Assembly (NCBI GenBank): GCA_947683625.1
Contig: CANTUR010000425.1
Location: forward strand, 868,001 to 932,000
From: Mallotus nudiflorus
Taxonomy: Eukaryota; Streptophyta; Magnoliopsida; Malpighiales; Euphorbiaceae
Reading direction: 5' to 3'
DNA length: 64,000 nucleotides
The notes below the pieces were generated by a model that was not told where the DNA came from, did no database searches, and was given only the letters and a program-made list of their open reading frames with translations. Position numbers and translations under genes: made by a program. Below are positions 35,035 through 47,971 of this stretch, piece by piece (position 1 is the first letter of the stretch; every line of letters begins with the position of its first letter).

Positions 35035-36999
35035 CTAAGCAACGCAACCTCCACACATGATGCTCCTGCAATTCATCGAGGCAACTTGTCAATATGGTGG
35101 AACTTGCATCATTATAAAGAAAATTTTTTCAGAATTAGGGTCCCAAGGATGGTTTCAACTCTTGGTTAGCTTAGCTTGCATGATGAAAAGGTCGCATTGC
35201 TACTCATGATCAACATCACAATTTAAGTTTTGAGTATAGGATTGCAATCTTGTTCAAGCCCATCCTTAATGGTTAAGTATCATGCACTCAAGTTTGAGAA
35301 GTGATGCCATGACTCTTACTACTTAAGAAGTGATGCCTCTTATTACTTATTTAGTTTTGTTTTCTCATCAATCAAGCAATCAACTCAAATGTTAAAATGT
35401 AAATATGCCATTTATAAGAAAATGCTCACTAATATGAGCTTGAGTGACATGAAGATCAACTGTTACAAATCAAGGAAAGAAGTACTAACACAATTGCACG
35501 GCCAGAGCTGCGTCGCCTTTTCTTCCTTGCCATTTCTTTCCTCCTTGGAGGTTGAAGAACAACCTTGATTGCAGTATCAAAAACAGCTTTGACATTCTGT
35601 ACAGTCAAATAAGAACATTTATTGAACCTTGAAGATGATACCCGCAAAATATTCTCAAAATTTTTCTTCTGAGCAACTTACCTGCTGAGTCTTAGAGCTA
35701 CACTCAATATATGCTGCTGCACCAATCTGTTTCCTTAGCTCTTCTCCCTGTCAATTGTAAGCTCAATTGTATTTATGCCATAAAGACCAAAATATGTCAT
35801 AAAAGTAAGAAAATCCAACAACATATACTTGTGCAGATGTTATAACATTTGAATTCATATGATCAGCTAGATATCCCCTGTCCTCGCGAAGATCTATCAT
35901 ATAAAAAAGAACAAGTTGGTCAAATATTGTACAGTATTACTAAGACAAAAACATTAACAAATTTCTAATTTCCAACCAGCTCACCTAACTTAGTTCCAAC
36001 AAGTACAATTGGTACATTTGGTGCAAATCTTCGGAGTTCCGGCATCCACTGACAAAATTTATAATGACAAGACTTAGTTGCTAATCTAATATGAAATTCA
36101 GAAACAAAAGCTCTCTACACTTGATTAAAAGACCCAATTTTCATAATGTCAAGCCCGGAAATGCATACTCATTAAAGTCAAGTAAGGTGCAAAACATGAG
36201 TATAAGACACTTTTTTAACAATAATGATCAGAAAAAAAGCATATCATAAAAGGAAAAGAGAGATGATTCACTACAAGAAATTTAAAAGAAGTGTCAACAT
36301 TAAAATCTGTACCTTCTTAAGAACATTTTCATAACTTGCCCTGCTAATTAATGAGAAAGCTAACACAAATATATCTGCTCCTCTATAACTCAGTGGCCTC
36401 AGTCTACTATAATCCTCCTGACCTTTAATTAGCGGAAAAAAAATCAAAGCAATTAGCCATAAATCAAAAATAAGTTGCCAACCAAAACCTAATATCAATG
36501 ACCAACGCTTTAAAAATCATCACAAACAGTACTTGAAGCTAAAAATGGACTTTCTATTGTTTTAAAATCCAAGTACCTGCAGTATCCCATAATCCCAAAT
36601 TCACAATGTTCCCATCCACAGCCACATTAGCACTGAAATTATCAAATACAGTTGGTATATAATCCTGACAAGAAAAAAAAAAAGGAAGTTAATAGGAAAA
36701 AAAAAGAAGAAAATCACTAACCTCTAATGCTGCTAAAAACCCTTACACACACACATATACAAGACAAAGCAAAGGTGTGAACTTTATAAGATAAAATTGA
36801 TTTAGGCAAAGAACCCAAATGGCGAAATGCAAGAACAGTTCATTAAATTGAAAAGTAAGGGTTAAAGAAGCTAATGAAATGGAGCAAAGAAGTGTCTTAC
36901 AGTAGGGAACTTGTTGCTGGTATAACAAATGAGCATACAGGTCTTGCCAACAGCACCATCCCCAACTGTAACACATTTAATGAACTTGGAAGCACTCAT
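35035..36999 (-). CDS. ROP9: Type II ROP/RAC small GTPase (ROP9/RAC7-like), eight coding exons
   Basis: The protein is a Rho-of-plants molecular switch that signals from the plasma membrane, for example in polarity and abscisic acid responses. Coding exons are 36999-36901, 36664-36577, 36422-36313, 36048-35985, 35893-35829, 35747-35682, 35596-35490 and 35065-35035. They splice in frame with GT-AG borders to 209 aa. Visible motifs are GDGAVGKT (P loop), YIPTVFDNF (effector loop), WDTAGQE, GTKLD and ECSSK, then a basic KKRRR stretch. The extra last exon encodes SIMCGGCVA, the mark of type II ROPs, which are anchored by S-acylation rather than prenylation. The first cysteine of the GC-CG box is arginine (SSGRAIV). 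The N-terminus MSASKFIKC matches the ROP9 group. Untranslated ends are not resolved. Confidence 0.95.
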
Positions 37000-39900
37000 C
37001 TTCTTTAAAAAAAAAAAAACAACTCCAAACAGTTTTAGTATAGTTCTTTAAGTAAAGCAACTCCCCCTCTTTGAACAAAAAAAAAGGGAGAAAAGAAAGA
37101 TTCTTGAAAAGGAAAAAGGTTGAACAGAAGAAGTTAAAGAAAGAACAAAATAAGAAGAAGAAACAGTACACAGTGTTAACATGGACACAAAGCTAATATA
37201 ACAACTGTGTGTGAATCATGCATATCATCATATACACCACTGCAAGAAATCAAGAATGGCTTTAAAAAAAAAAAAATTGAAGGGTTTTGTTGTCTGTAGT
37301 CAAAAGGGCACAGTGACTGCACTTTATCATCCCCCTCGATAAATTTCAAATCCAACAGAAAATTTATTTTGAAATGCAGAAAAAAAACAAATGGGGCCCT
37401 CTTTCAAACGGCAATCTGTGGCCCTTTTGCAGCATTAATTGGAAACCAACTAATATCTTGTAATAAATTGGCATTATTTATTGCTATAGGTAAATACCAT
37501 AAATGACTTGTATCCATGGCGGAGTTGTAGGTACTCATGTGCCCTCAATTCTTTTTCTTTTTGAAATCGTTAAGAATTTATAATATATTTTTTTATACGC
37601 AATGACTAGATTTAGAGGAGGAGGTAATTTATATATATTTAGTGGTAAAATTTAAAATTTAAAATATATATTTTATTTTGACTAATTAAATTAATAACAT
37701 TTAAATGATATATTTTAAATTTTATATATTGTGTTTTATTTAAATTAATATTTAAAGTTTTATCACACAAATTAAAAATTTTATTTAATATGTATAATTA
37801 TATATATAAATAATTATATTATCTTTTTTTAGAAATATTAAAAGTTATAAATTATAATTATTCAAATCAAACTTATTTATCTACTTAGTACTAGTAATCT
37901 GTGTAACTTTTATATTCAAAATAAAATTTTTTTTCCCATTGAAATTGTGATTTTTATTTAAAATAAAATTCTTCTCTCACCAAAAATTTCAATCACAAGT
38001 TATAAATCATTTTAATTTCCCATCAAGTATTATTATGAATAGTTTTAATCACAATATATTTATTTAAATAATTGCTCTGTTTTTTTCATTTAAAATATAA
38101 TTTTTCATCTATGGAGTTTTAATATTTCTCCATTATTTTTTAACATCTCTTTAATTTCTTACTGTAATATATATGCAATTTTTTTTTTTTCATTTTAATG
38201 TAAAATGGAATTGCTAATTATCAATTTATGTTGGAAACGAAAAAAAAAATCGCGAGTTGGAAGTGTTTTCATAAATACTCAAATTTATTCTAAAAACGAT
38301 ATATGAGTAAAGTTGGAAAGAAGAATTTGATTTTTATTGGTAATCTAAAAATATCAATTGAAATTAAATAATTTAAAAACTTTAAACGTCAATTAGAATG
38401 AAATAGATAAAATATCATTGAGTGTAGATAAAACTTTTCCATTTAAAAAATAGAGACACAGATATTACATTTTTGTAAAAACATAAATCAACGCCTCATT
38501 TATTTGAGTTATCAATTGAAACAATAATAAAATTCAAATTATTTTTACAATTTTGTGAATTGAAATTTTTTTATTTAAATTCATGAATTTTGTTAGATTT
38601 TTTAAAGTCGTTATAACAATTATTTAAAAGAATATAAGATAACTTTTAAATGCAATATAGTAATGTTTTATAACAAACATACATCGAGTTTGTATGTGTA
38701 TATTTATAAAAAAAATATCAACAAATTTATTTTTTAAATTAACGTATTTAAAATCTATTAAATTTTAATTAATTTGATTTGATCATAATAAAATTATAAA
38801 AATAAAAAAATTATTTAATAATTAATTTAATATAATTATATTTATTATAATTTGAATTTAAAATATTATTTAAATAAAAACAATTATAATATTAGTAAGA
38901 ATTTTTTTTCTTTTAAAACAATAATGTGAGGTGAAACATTAATGTCGAAGTAAAAAAACAACAAAATGAGAGACAAACGACATTGAATCAACATTTTCTG
39001 TTATCCATCACATGTTCTTCTACTCACATAAATACAACACAATGGTTTTAGGTCGGTTGGAAATCATTTTCCTATTAAAAAAATTATTAAATCTTTTTTA
39101 AACAAAAACAAATGAAATATGACCGTTTAAACAATACCCATTTGACAAATAAATTTATTACATGTTCTTATTCAGACACATGTTGCAATCTGTACATAAT
39201 TTCAAATTCTGCACAAATCTCTAAATTTTCTGGTGCAATGCAATGTTGACGTTTAATGTTCGGTTATCCAATTAAATTTATGTAAATTCTTAAAATCTTG
39301 AAATTTTTCTTTTTTTTTTATATGCAAAATGCTGGATGGCTTTAATAAAAAAATTCATGTGGTTTGAGTTATGGCTCAAATTGAGCACTGAAACTTAATT
39401 ATTCCAATTGGGAAACTAAATTAATTGTTAATTACTATTCCTTTCGAGGAGTGACATAATAAATAATTTACTTTTTTTAGTGTAATTTCTTTTTCTTTTC
39501 CTGATTACTCATAATTTTAGTGGACGAAGATCGTCATCTATTGCACGATAAATTTTTTAAAAATTACATTTTTACTTGTAAGAATAAAAATGTTTTTATT
39601 ATTTTATAAGATCGTGATAATACTGTTTTACCAATCATTTTCCAATCTCACCGTGAGTACAAGTTATTTCTTGTATCTCACAGGCAGCTTTCATTCTTGT
39701 TTTAGAGACTTGGAATCTGGTACTTGGGTATGCAATTAGTCTAGGTTTGTGCTTATATAAATTCACAACTTTTTAGTATAACCTGGAGATCTCTGTCATG
39801 GTCTCGAGAAACAGAATCTTATCAAATATATAAATTAAATTAAGAAACCTCCAGTAATGACAAAACAAACATAGTAAGTTTTGATTCGTAAATTGTCACT

Positions 39901-42500
39901 AAAGACAAGAATTTTTAAGTTACTTGTTTTTTTTTCCTAGCAAACATTTATCTTTATCTTTGAGGTTGTCTGGAAATCCCATGAGGACAGGAATTTAAAG
40001 ATGAGAGAGAGACTTGGATGCTGCATAGTTAATTATACATGAAGTTCAACTGAAATGAAACTCCCATTAATGTGTCAAAGAAGAAATTCAAGGTTTTTTT
40101 TTTTATAAACAATGATACGGCCGGTACCATTTAAACTGAAAGGGAGAGGGAGACACTATTTATTAAGAAAATTGACATTAATTATATGCTAGATCGGTTA
40201 TAGTTGGAATAGAGCAAATTGTAACTAATATAATTAAGATAAGAAAAATAAATGAGGATATATATGGAACATATAAATTTTATATGAAAATTTTTAAATA
40301 AATTGAAGAAAAATCATGGATAAAACTAAAAAAATTTTATTATAAAATATTATAAGAGTTATAAAATATTTCTCACTATAATCTAAGGAGAGTATAATAA
40401 AACTCTTTTAAAAATATGGAAAAATTAAAATAAAAAAATTGAAAATCAAAATAAATAAATTATATTAAATAAAATATAAAAATATTAAATAAAAATAATA
40501 TATTATAATAATAGTAATTTATTATTTACATATATATATGTATCTCTTTATTTGGGACTTTATGCTATTCACCTCTTTTAAGTTCCTATTGAGTTGAGAA
40601 ATAGATTTGATTGTCCATTTTTTTAATATATACATATTTTTTAATTTTTTAATATTAATTTTTTTTAATTTTTTAATATTAATCAAGATATCTATTCATT
40701 ACAGTATAAATAGTGATTATTTGTTCCTCGATTGTGAGGAGAGTTGATTGGGATTGTTTGAGCAACTCATGTATCATTAATCTCTTGCCAATTGATTTTG
40801 AATAGTTTTATCAAAATTCAAAGTAAATTGTGTACTCTTTACATTTTTTTCACATAAAGAAATTATTCTCTTGCACTCATCAACTCACTCTCTTTACTTT
40901 CTTGCACTTGCTCAACCATCTTGGTTACTACAATTTTTTTTATATATATTGTGCCCATAAAGTCTATTTATAAGCAATACACTCTTAACAACTAAGCAAA
41001 ACAAATAGGCATAACCAACTTGCAAACAACCAAAACTAAATTAGTTTTAGCAATTAACTTTCAAAGAATTCATAGTCAACTTGTTCACTTGTTACTCCTT
41101 TTAATAAAATAAGTCGGTTAATAGAATTTAAGTTTCTTAATACCTTTTGGAAGTATCTTGCCATTATGCCAAGACTCACGGGCAAGAAATTGAAATCATA
41201 ATGGCTAACATAATCAATTTGCTTACCCTCTTGCTATAATAATGCTAATTAGCCTTTTTGAGCCTGATGAGTTTGTATGATAAGAGTTGTCTAATCATTG
41301 TTTATAACAAAATGCTTTCAAGGCATGCAGATGGAACTAAGCGTGTGCAAATTAGAGGAAAAGTTGAAATAATGCTAATTACATTTAGCAATTAGCATCA
41401 TCACTTGTGTTGCTAATACTATGAATCTTGTGAAATTACAGGGACCGGAATTTGAGCAGCATGATGATGGTAAGAAACTCGTTTTAAGTTACTTCTGTTT
41501 GTTTGGCCTGCCAATGGCAAGTGAGAATAAGGGTGCATATTCATTGTACAATGCTAAACACGTATCATATAAAAGTCTCTTGAGATTTTCAACATGGAGA
41601 AGAAATGGGTTAAAGCACTTGTTTATATGGGAATTTGGGAACCATAAAGAACACCTTTATAGGCAGACAGGATTCTTGTAAAAAGAGCAGGCCAAAAACT
41701 GTAACTCGCATACTGATTTTTTTTTTAACCAAGCACAACGACTTTCTAGCTAAACGACCCATGCCAGTTACAATCACAAGCGCACAGTCAAAAAGAACCT
41801 CACAGTTCACAAGACTCATGCTATCTAGGACAAGGAGTAAACTCCATCCTTCATTCCAGTCACATTTTTTGTTTTGAATTTTAAATCTTGTTAACAGCTG
41901 GAGATATTCCATTAATTTATTTACAAGCCCATTTCCAGTTCAGGAATCACCCGTTTTCGTATGGGTTTTGATCATAATTTTAAGGAAGTCTTGGCCTCTC
42001 TTCTAAGATAAGGACAATCTTACCATCAATTAAGTACAACTGATCTACATTTGAGAGATTCCCTGTTAAGTCAGAGACAGAAAGAAAGAATAAAAATTTC
42101 GATGATGGTCAGCTGCTAATTGGCAAGGTCGACGCCCAGTTGCTACTGATTAAAACACCCAAAAGGTAAATTCAGCAGCTAATCTGTACCAAGTCTCTTG
42201 ACTCTCTTCTCTTCCACAGCCACAGCTACATTCTTCTAAATGGCCTTAACCTCAATCTCATCGAGTTCACTTCACAGCCCAATTCCTTGATCACAAATAC
42301 CATGAGAATTTGTGATCTATACTATGACTAGTACCATGAGCAAACGCTGCTAAGATTAAGATTTAGTAGTTAAGTGGCAAAAACAAACCTTGGCAGGGTC
42401 GGCGAAGTACCATGAGCAAACTTCATTTGCTTTGTCCAGAGTAGACCATCCATTTACAATACATGAACATAATACAGAGGAAGCAAATCATTTTTTGATC
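37000..42500. other. Intergenic region between the two host genes
   Basis: The first few hundred bases should hold the ROP promoter and 5' untranslated region, which are purine/pyrimidine skewed. From about 37,500 to 41,000 the sequence is extremely AT-rich without coding signal. TATAAATAG near 40,705 and a short exon-like patch near 41,442-41,470 (AG|GGACCGG...GATG|GTAAGA) are not enough to call a gene. A short minus-strand stretch near 42,373-42,460 looks coding-like and is discussed under findings. Confidence 0.4.
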
Positions 42501-42520
42501 CGAAACAAGTAAATAGCTCC

Positions 42521-42526
42521 TTTATT
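42521..42526 (-). terminator. Poly(A) signal of the peroxiredoxin gene
   Basis: AATAAA on the minus strand lies about 150 bp beyond the stop codon at 42,676, a normal distance for a plant 3' untranslated region. Confidence 0.45.
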
Positions 42527-42675
42527 ATTATTATTATGATAAACCATAACCATCAAAGGCTGTTTCAAACAAAAGCAAGGCACACGATTCCATGGATTCA
42601 TCACAATGTCCAGGGTCAACTACATAGCACTATGAACAAAAGATAGATAGACACACGCAACATCGCTACTGTAAT

Positions 42676-43431
42676 TTAAAGAGCCTTTAGGATTTCATCA
42701 ACACTAGATACTGTAAACTCGCCACCTTCTTCAAGATTTGCAGCCTTCACCTTAAGGTCATCAACCAAGAGAGCAAACCTCCTAGACCGAGTTCCAAGTC
42801 CCTTCTCTTTCAAGTCAAGCTGAAGGCCAAGAGCATGGGTGTACGTTGCAGAGCCATCAGCCAGGAACTTGACGTGCTTGTTTTCTGGGTAAGTTTTAGC
42901 CCATGCTTTCATCACAAAGGGGTCATTAACTGCAACAAAAATGCCAACACTACCATTTACACATCAAATCAAGAAACACAACGAATTAACAATGCGATCC
43001 AATAAACAACATCAACCGATTAAACATAAATTAAAAAAATGATACAATTTTACTTAATTTAGCAGAATCGGATATAAATAAATACCGCTAATGCAAAGAA
43101 TTTCAGAAACTCCCTTCGATTTCAATTCATCTGCTTTCTCGATAAACCCGGGCACATGCTTCAAGCTACACACGATGAAACACGATACAGGCCAATCGAA
43201 TCAAATCAAAACCCTCAATTTATAACTAAAGAAATTGAAAGAAAAATGAAGATCGTTAATTGGGAATGAATTATGCCTGCAAGTGGGGGTAAATGCACCG
43301 GGAACACCAACGATGACGACTTTTTTACCGGCGGCAAGTGAGTGGATAGAGACTTGCTGGAGCTGATCTTGCTCGTCGAAGTAAGCGAGAGTTCCATCAG
43401 GTAGAGAATCTCCAGCTGCGATCGGAGCCAT
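42676..43431 (-). CDS. PRXIIB: Cytosolic type II peroxiredoxin (PRXIIB-like), three coding exons
   Basis: The enzyme reduces hydrogen peroxide and alkyl hydroperoxides using thioredoxin or glutaredoxin. Exons are 43431-43277, 43165-43086 and 42929-42676, giving 162 aa, the usual length of the cytosolic form. PGAFTPTC holds the peroxidatic Cys51 and EILCIS holds the resolving Cys76. VNDPFVMKAW and GLGTRSRRFALLVDDL are conserved type II blocks. The C-terminus LEEGGEFTVSSVDEILKAL fits the family. There is no N-terminal extension, so no organelle import is expected. Intron 1 starts with GC instead of GT (CAG|GCATAA) and splits the serine codon just after Cys51; no GT alternative keeps the active site. 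Intron 2 is GT-AG. Confidence 0.96.
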
Positions 43432-43540
43432 TAGCCTTATTTACTCCGCCCTGATATATAAATAGTTTCAATTGTATTGTCAGCTATAAAGAAGCGAAGA
43501 ACGCTATGAGAGGGCAGTGGAGGAGAATGGAGACTGTGTC

Positions 43541-43552
43541 TATCTATATATA
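43541..43552 (-). promoter_or_regulatory. Likely TATA box of the peroxiredoxin gene
   Basis: TATATATAGATA on the minus strand lies about 110 bp upstream of the ATG, leaving room for a short 5' untranslated region. A second AT-rich stretch near 43,455 is too close to the ATG to serve. Confidence 0.4.
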
Positions 43553-43559
43553 CATACAT

Positions 43560-44683
43560 ACGCACTGGATTCATCTATTAATTGGATTTTATAAAGTTTT
43601 GACGTCCTTTTTTTTGTATTAAGTTATTATTATTATTTTTTTCATGTTATTTTTAATTTTACTGAAAAAATGGAAAATAAAGAAGGGCACAAAATACTGG
43701 GATTTTATCCACTTATGTAGCACCACGTAACGAGACGCTTTTGATGAACGAGAAGCATTGTGGTAATTTTGGACCGCTAATTTATTACCCGCAGTTAAAA
43801 TATCAAATCAATTAGAATTTCCCTCACACATACCATACTGTGTTCGGAGATGAAGAGCACAAGACCGGATAGAAACATAGTTAGGTAAACTTAGAAGGAA
43901 AAGTTGTTTTTTTTTTTTTTTTTAAATTTTTATTTGAGAAAAAGAGAAAAAAAAAAATACAAGATTCAGGGAAAGTTAGTTTTATTTTACTCTCAATTTT
44001 ATCTTTCTAAATCAAGGACAAATGTAAAAAAATGAAAATGTGTACCATTTTTTCATTTTTTATCTTTATTTATTTTACCATTTACCATATGAAATGCTTA
44101 TCTACACCTAGTTTATTACATCAAATGTCCAAATACTTAAATGTGTAAAATTAAATTATCTTATTTTTATTGTTCAAGTGTAAAGTATATATATGAAACA
44201 TCTAATGGTTTGATATAATAAGTTGGATATAAGCTCATTAACTATATTTTTATTGTTACTCGTGAGGGAATAGTTAAGTGGTAATTTTTTTAAAAAAATA
44301 TCCAGAAAAATATTTTAAAAATATATAATTTTAAATAATAATTTTCTTTTGAAAAATTGTAAATATATAAGCTAATCAAATAAAAAAAATATTTTTTAAT
44401 ATAAGAGTTGTAATTTATTTAGGTAACCAAAAAATAGAGAAAGTTTAAAAATATTACAATAAAAAGAAGATATTGAATATAAAGATATACGTGTCATTTA
44501 TATTTTAAAAATATTAATGATGAAGTGTAAATATAAGAGGGCCACGGATAAAAATCTCCAACTTTTAAGAAATATTATTAATTTGATATATAGATATAAT
44601 GATAAATATATTACATACTCAATTGTATGTATATTTTAGCTCTCTAATTAAATTTTTTTTTTTTTTTTGCTCTTTTGTGCTAT
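43560..44683. other. Upstream intergenic sequence, no gene seen
   Basis: AT-rich sequence with homopolymer runs lies between the peroxiredoxin promoter and the outer Tekay element. GCTAT (44,679-44,683) is the probable left target duplication of that element; its partner lies outside the window. Confidence 0.5.
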
Positions 44684-47600
44684 TGTCACGATCCAAAACA
44701 GAGATCATGACCAGCGCTAGGGAACAAGAATTCTTTCGAATCTGGAACCCGTAACAAGCCTAAAAATAAAATAAAACATGCAATAATAATAACAATATAT
44801 AATGCAGCGGAAATAAAAATCATAAATATAATAATAGCATATGCACCAACTGGATTTAAATCAAATCTTCATCATTTCATATATATAAATCTTTTGATAC
44901 AAATCTAGTTCAAATATAATACATCATCTTTTTAAATATTTATTAACTACTGCAGTGTCTAGATAAAATAAACTCAAGACTCAGAGAAGCAGTTTACACA
45001 AAGAAGCCGAAGCGGAAGAAATCTGGCGTACAGGCCTGCTACTGAGGTCTGAAGATGATGACTCTCCTGAAAAATAGTCAACGGAGGGGAGTCAGACCTC
45101 ACTGAGTGAATCACTATAATATATATACATGCACACTAAATGATAATGCATACAATCAACAGTATATATCTAATATGTATATATACAGACAAATACACAC
45201 AGATGTTGTAAAATCATTTTTTATATATTTTATTGAAAATCATCGTTTATGAAGGATCACATAGAACCCTAGAATATCGCAACCTCAAACAGTGTTAGAC
45301 AATACTCTAGCCATACAGGCTCACTTATTCCAAATTTATTCACTTATTCCATTTGGACAGTAGACTGACCCCGAGACACTAAGTCAACCGAGCTCCAGCA
45401 GTCTGACTGTCAGTGTAATTGGCCCCGAGACACTTGGTCAACCGAGCTCCAACAATCACACTCCCAAACCAATATCTCACACATCAAATAATTATATCCA
45501 ATCAATATCCACAAATAGGTTAGTAATATAGCCTAAATGCTATAGGCGTACTGGTACGTACTCGGTCCTAGTGCTGCCCACTAGGTAGCACGTTCTATCG
45601 ATATCCTTCATTAACAAATATAAAACATACATTCATAAAATAAATGATGCATTAATTTAAATAAAATAACAATATAAACCACATATATATACTGGAAATA
45701 TACCAAAAATAAACCAGGTATATTTCGAGTATATATACGTCAAATAAATCTAATCAATTATAAATTAAGTTAGAAATATATTTAAAAATATTTTAAATAT
45801 AATTTATTAATAAAACATGCATATAATTTAATATATATCGAAAGTAAACCAAAAATAACTAAAAATAAACTTAGGTAATAATTGAATTATTCATGCATAA
45901 ATTATCAAAATAAAACATATTTTTCTAAATCATGCACCCTAAACATATATACATAATATAGTAACTCACACTTAGTGTGCTCCACGAGATGGGTCCGACG
46001 GGTCTGGTCCACTAGGCCTCGGTCTCGGCGCAACTAAACAAACAATAACGACAGAAATCAGAATAAACCTAACATAAAATCTTAGAAACTTGATCTAGAA
46101 TATTAAACACAGAATCGAAATTAGGGTTCAACCGGATATCACATTTTACGAGAATTCTACCGAAAATTCGACAGAACCTCCCTTGTAAAATGGACATCTC
46201 TCTACTCAAAGAGTAGAGCCGACCCTGCAAAGAAACACACTTCGAAAAATAGGCACAACAATCCATTCACAACCCCTCGGTCGGACTCCAAACTACTGTC
46301 TACCGACCGGGGTCCACAATCACAGAATAATTACAGAAATACCAAAAATACCCTTATAACATAGAAATTCATTTTATAAGTAAAAATTACATAATTAACC
46401 TTTAAACACAGTAAAAATCGATAAAAACTCATTTTATTAGAAAAACAGTATATTATATATATAATTAAAAATAATTCATGAAAAATAGTTTTAATTAGTT
46501 AAAAATACTAAATAATTTGTAGAAATCATTTTTATACCTTAAATAAATATTAAAACCAATTAAATTACATTTTTAGCCAATTTCATATAAAATTACCAAA
46601 ATACCCCTATATATATAAATATACTATAATTACTTCAAAAATTCATCAAAAATAGTATAATTATCCAAAAATTAATTTTCTCAACATATTTATCAATAAT
46701 ATCAATAATTAAACTCAATTAACCAATTAAATTCAATTAAAAACACAATTAACCCTATTTTCCAAAAATTACATAAACTTAAATAATTCAAAATAAATAC
46801 ATAGAAATTCATAAAAATTCCAAATAAATTCCTATAATTCATTTCAACACCTATAATTATCATAAAACACAATTTCATAATTTAATTAATTAATTTCCGA
46901 AAATTAGAAAATAATATTAAAATATTCAAAAATACCCAAAAATCAAAATAATTCCCAAAAATTATAAAAAAATTCATACATGTAGATTAAGCTAAGGGGA
47001 ACAACATTTGTGAAGGAATTTTTCATGAATTAATCAAATTGAAGTCCAAAAAATTTAAGAACCCTAATATGGCCGAAATCGAAAATTCGAAACCTAAGCA
47101 AATCAAGACTATTTAAGCTCAAACCAAAGCTAGAATCACACTCACCAGAGCTCAAGGAGAAGAAAGAGACTGGCGGTGTCAAAAATGGTGGCCGGAGGAG
47201 GAAGAACGGCGTGAAGCTCGAGTTTCGACAACTCAAGCTATTTCCGGCCAAACTCGATGGGAAAGGGAGCTGTTGGCGGCGGGGAATGGCTGAGGACGAA
47301 GGTGGCACACCGGACGGCACACCAACGGCAAGGAATCGACAGTTGCAGGCGGCGGACGGCGAGGGAAACGGTCGGGGAGTGAGAGGAAGGGGATAATGGC
47401 AATTTGGTAAATAAGTTAAACTTTATAATTTATTTTAATATTAAATGTATATATGTATATATATATATACTTTATACTATATAATAAAATAATATTAAAT
47501 TACACACATTAAATATACACCACACACTTAATATTTAATATTTTAAAATTTAATAATAAATAAAAATAATTAAATAACAATAAAATTAATAAACAAATAA

Positions 47601-47924
47601 TAAAATATTAGGGTAATATATTAAACCCTAATTAAATAAATATATACACACATAGGCTTTATTTAGTAATTTAAAAATACGTATGAGTTCATGCAAGTCC
47701 GTAAATCTATTTAAAATAATTAATAATAAAATATTTACGTGAAAATTTCCCCGAAAATGTAAGTCTCGGGAAAATTTTACATAAAGGACTTTAAATAATA
47801 CACAATAATTAAAATAGGTTTTAAATACATATCAACTCGTAAAAATATCATAATATATACAAAAATTATTAACACTGCATATCTCGATGCAGTATAAAAA
47901 TATTTAAAAATACGGGATATTACA
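44684..47924 (-). repeat. Outer Tekay 3' LTR
   Basis: This 3,241-bp LTR runs from TGTCACGATCC to CGGGATATTACA in plus-strand reading. It has the same modules as copies A, B and D, including the donor-like TGGTGAGTG near 47,145 and acceptor-like TTTGCAG near 46,225. Its start differs from the 5' LTR at 62,899 mainly by transitions. Confidence 0.92.
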
Positions 47925-47937
47925 GTCTCCCCCCCTT
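47925..47937 (-). other. Outer Tekay polypurine tract
   Basis: AAGGGGGGGAGAC on the minus strand immediately precedes the 3' LTR. It corresponds to the AAGGAGGAGAGAC tract of the younger element. Confidence 0.8.
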
Positions 47938-47971
47938 ACAAGAATTCGTCCCCGAATTCTAGAAAACAGGA

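Noticed and set aside
40700..41100. TATA-like box and following sequence considered as a promoter or a copia LTR remnant
   Set aside because: No paired terminus, target duplication or downstream coding sequence could be found.
41421..41681. 86-codon frame, with an exon-like patch near 41,442-41,470
   Set aside because: No recognisable domain is present. A single AG...GT pair around 28 bases is expected by chance in sequence of this length.
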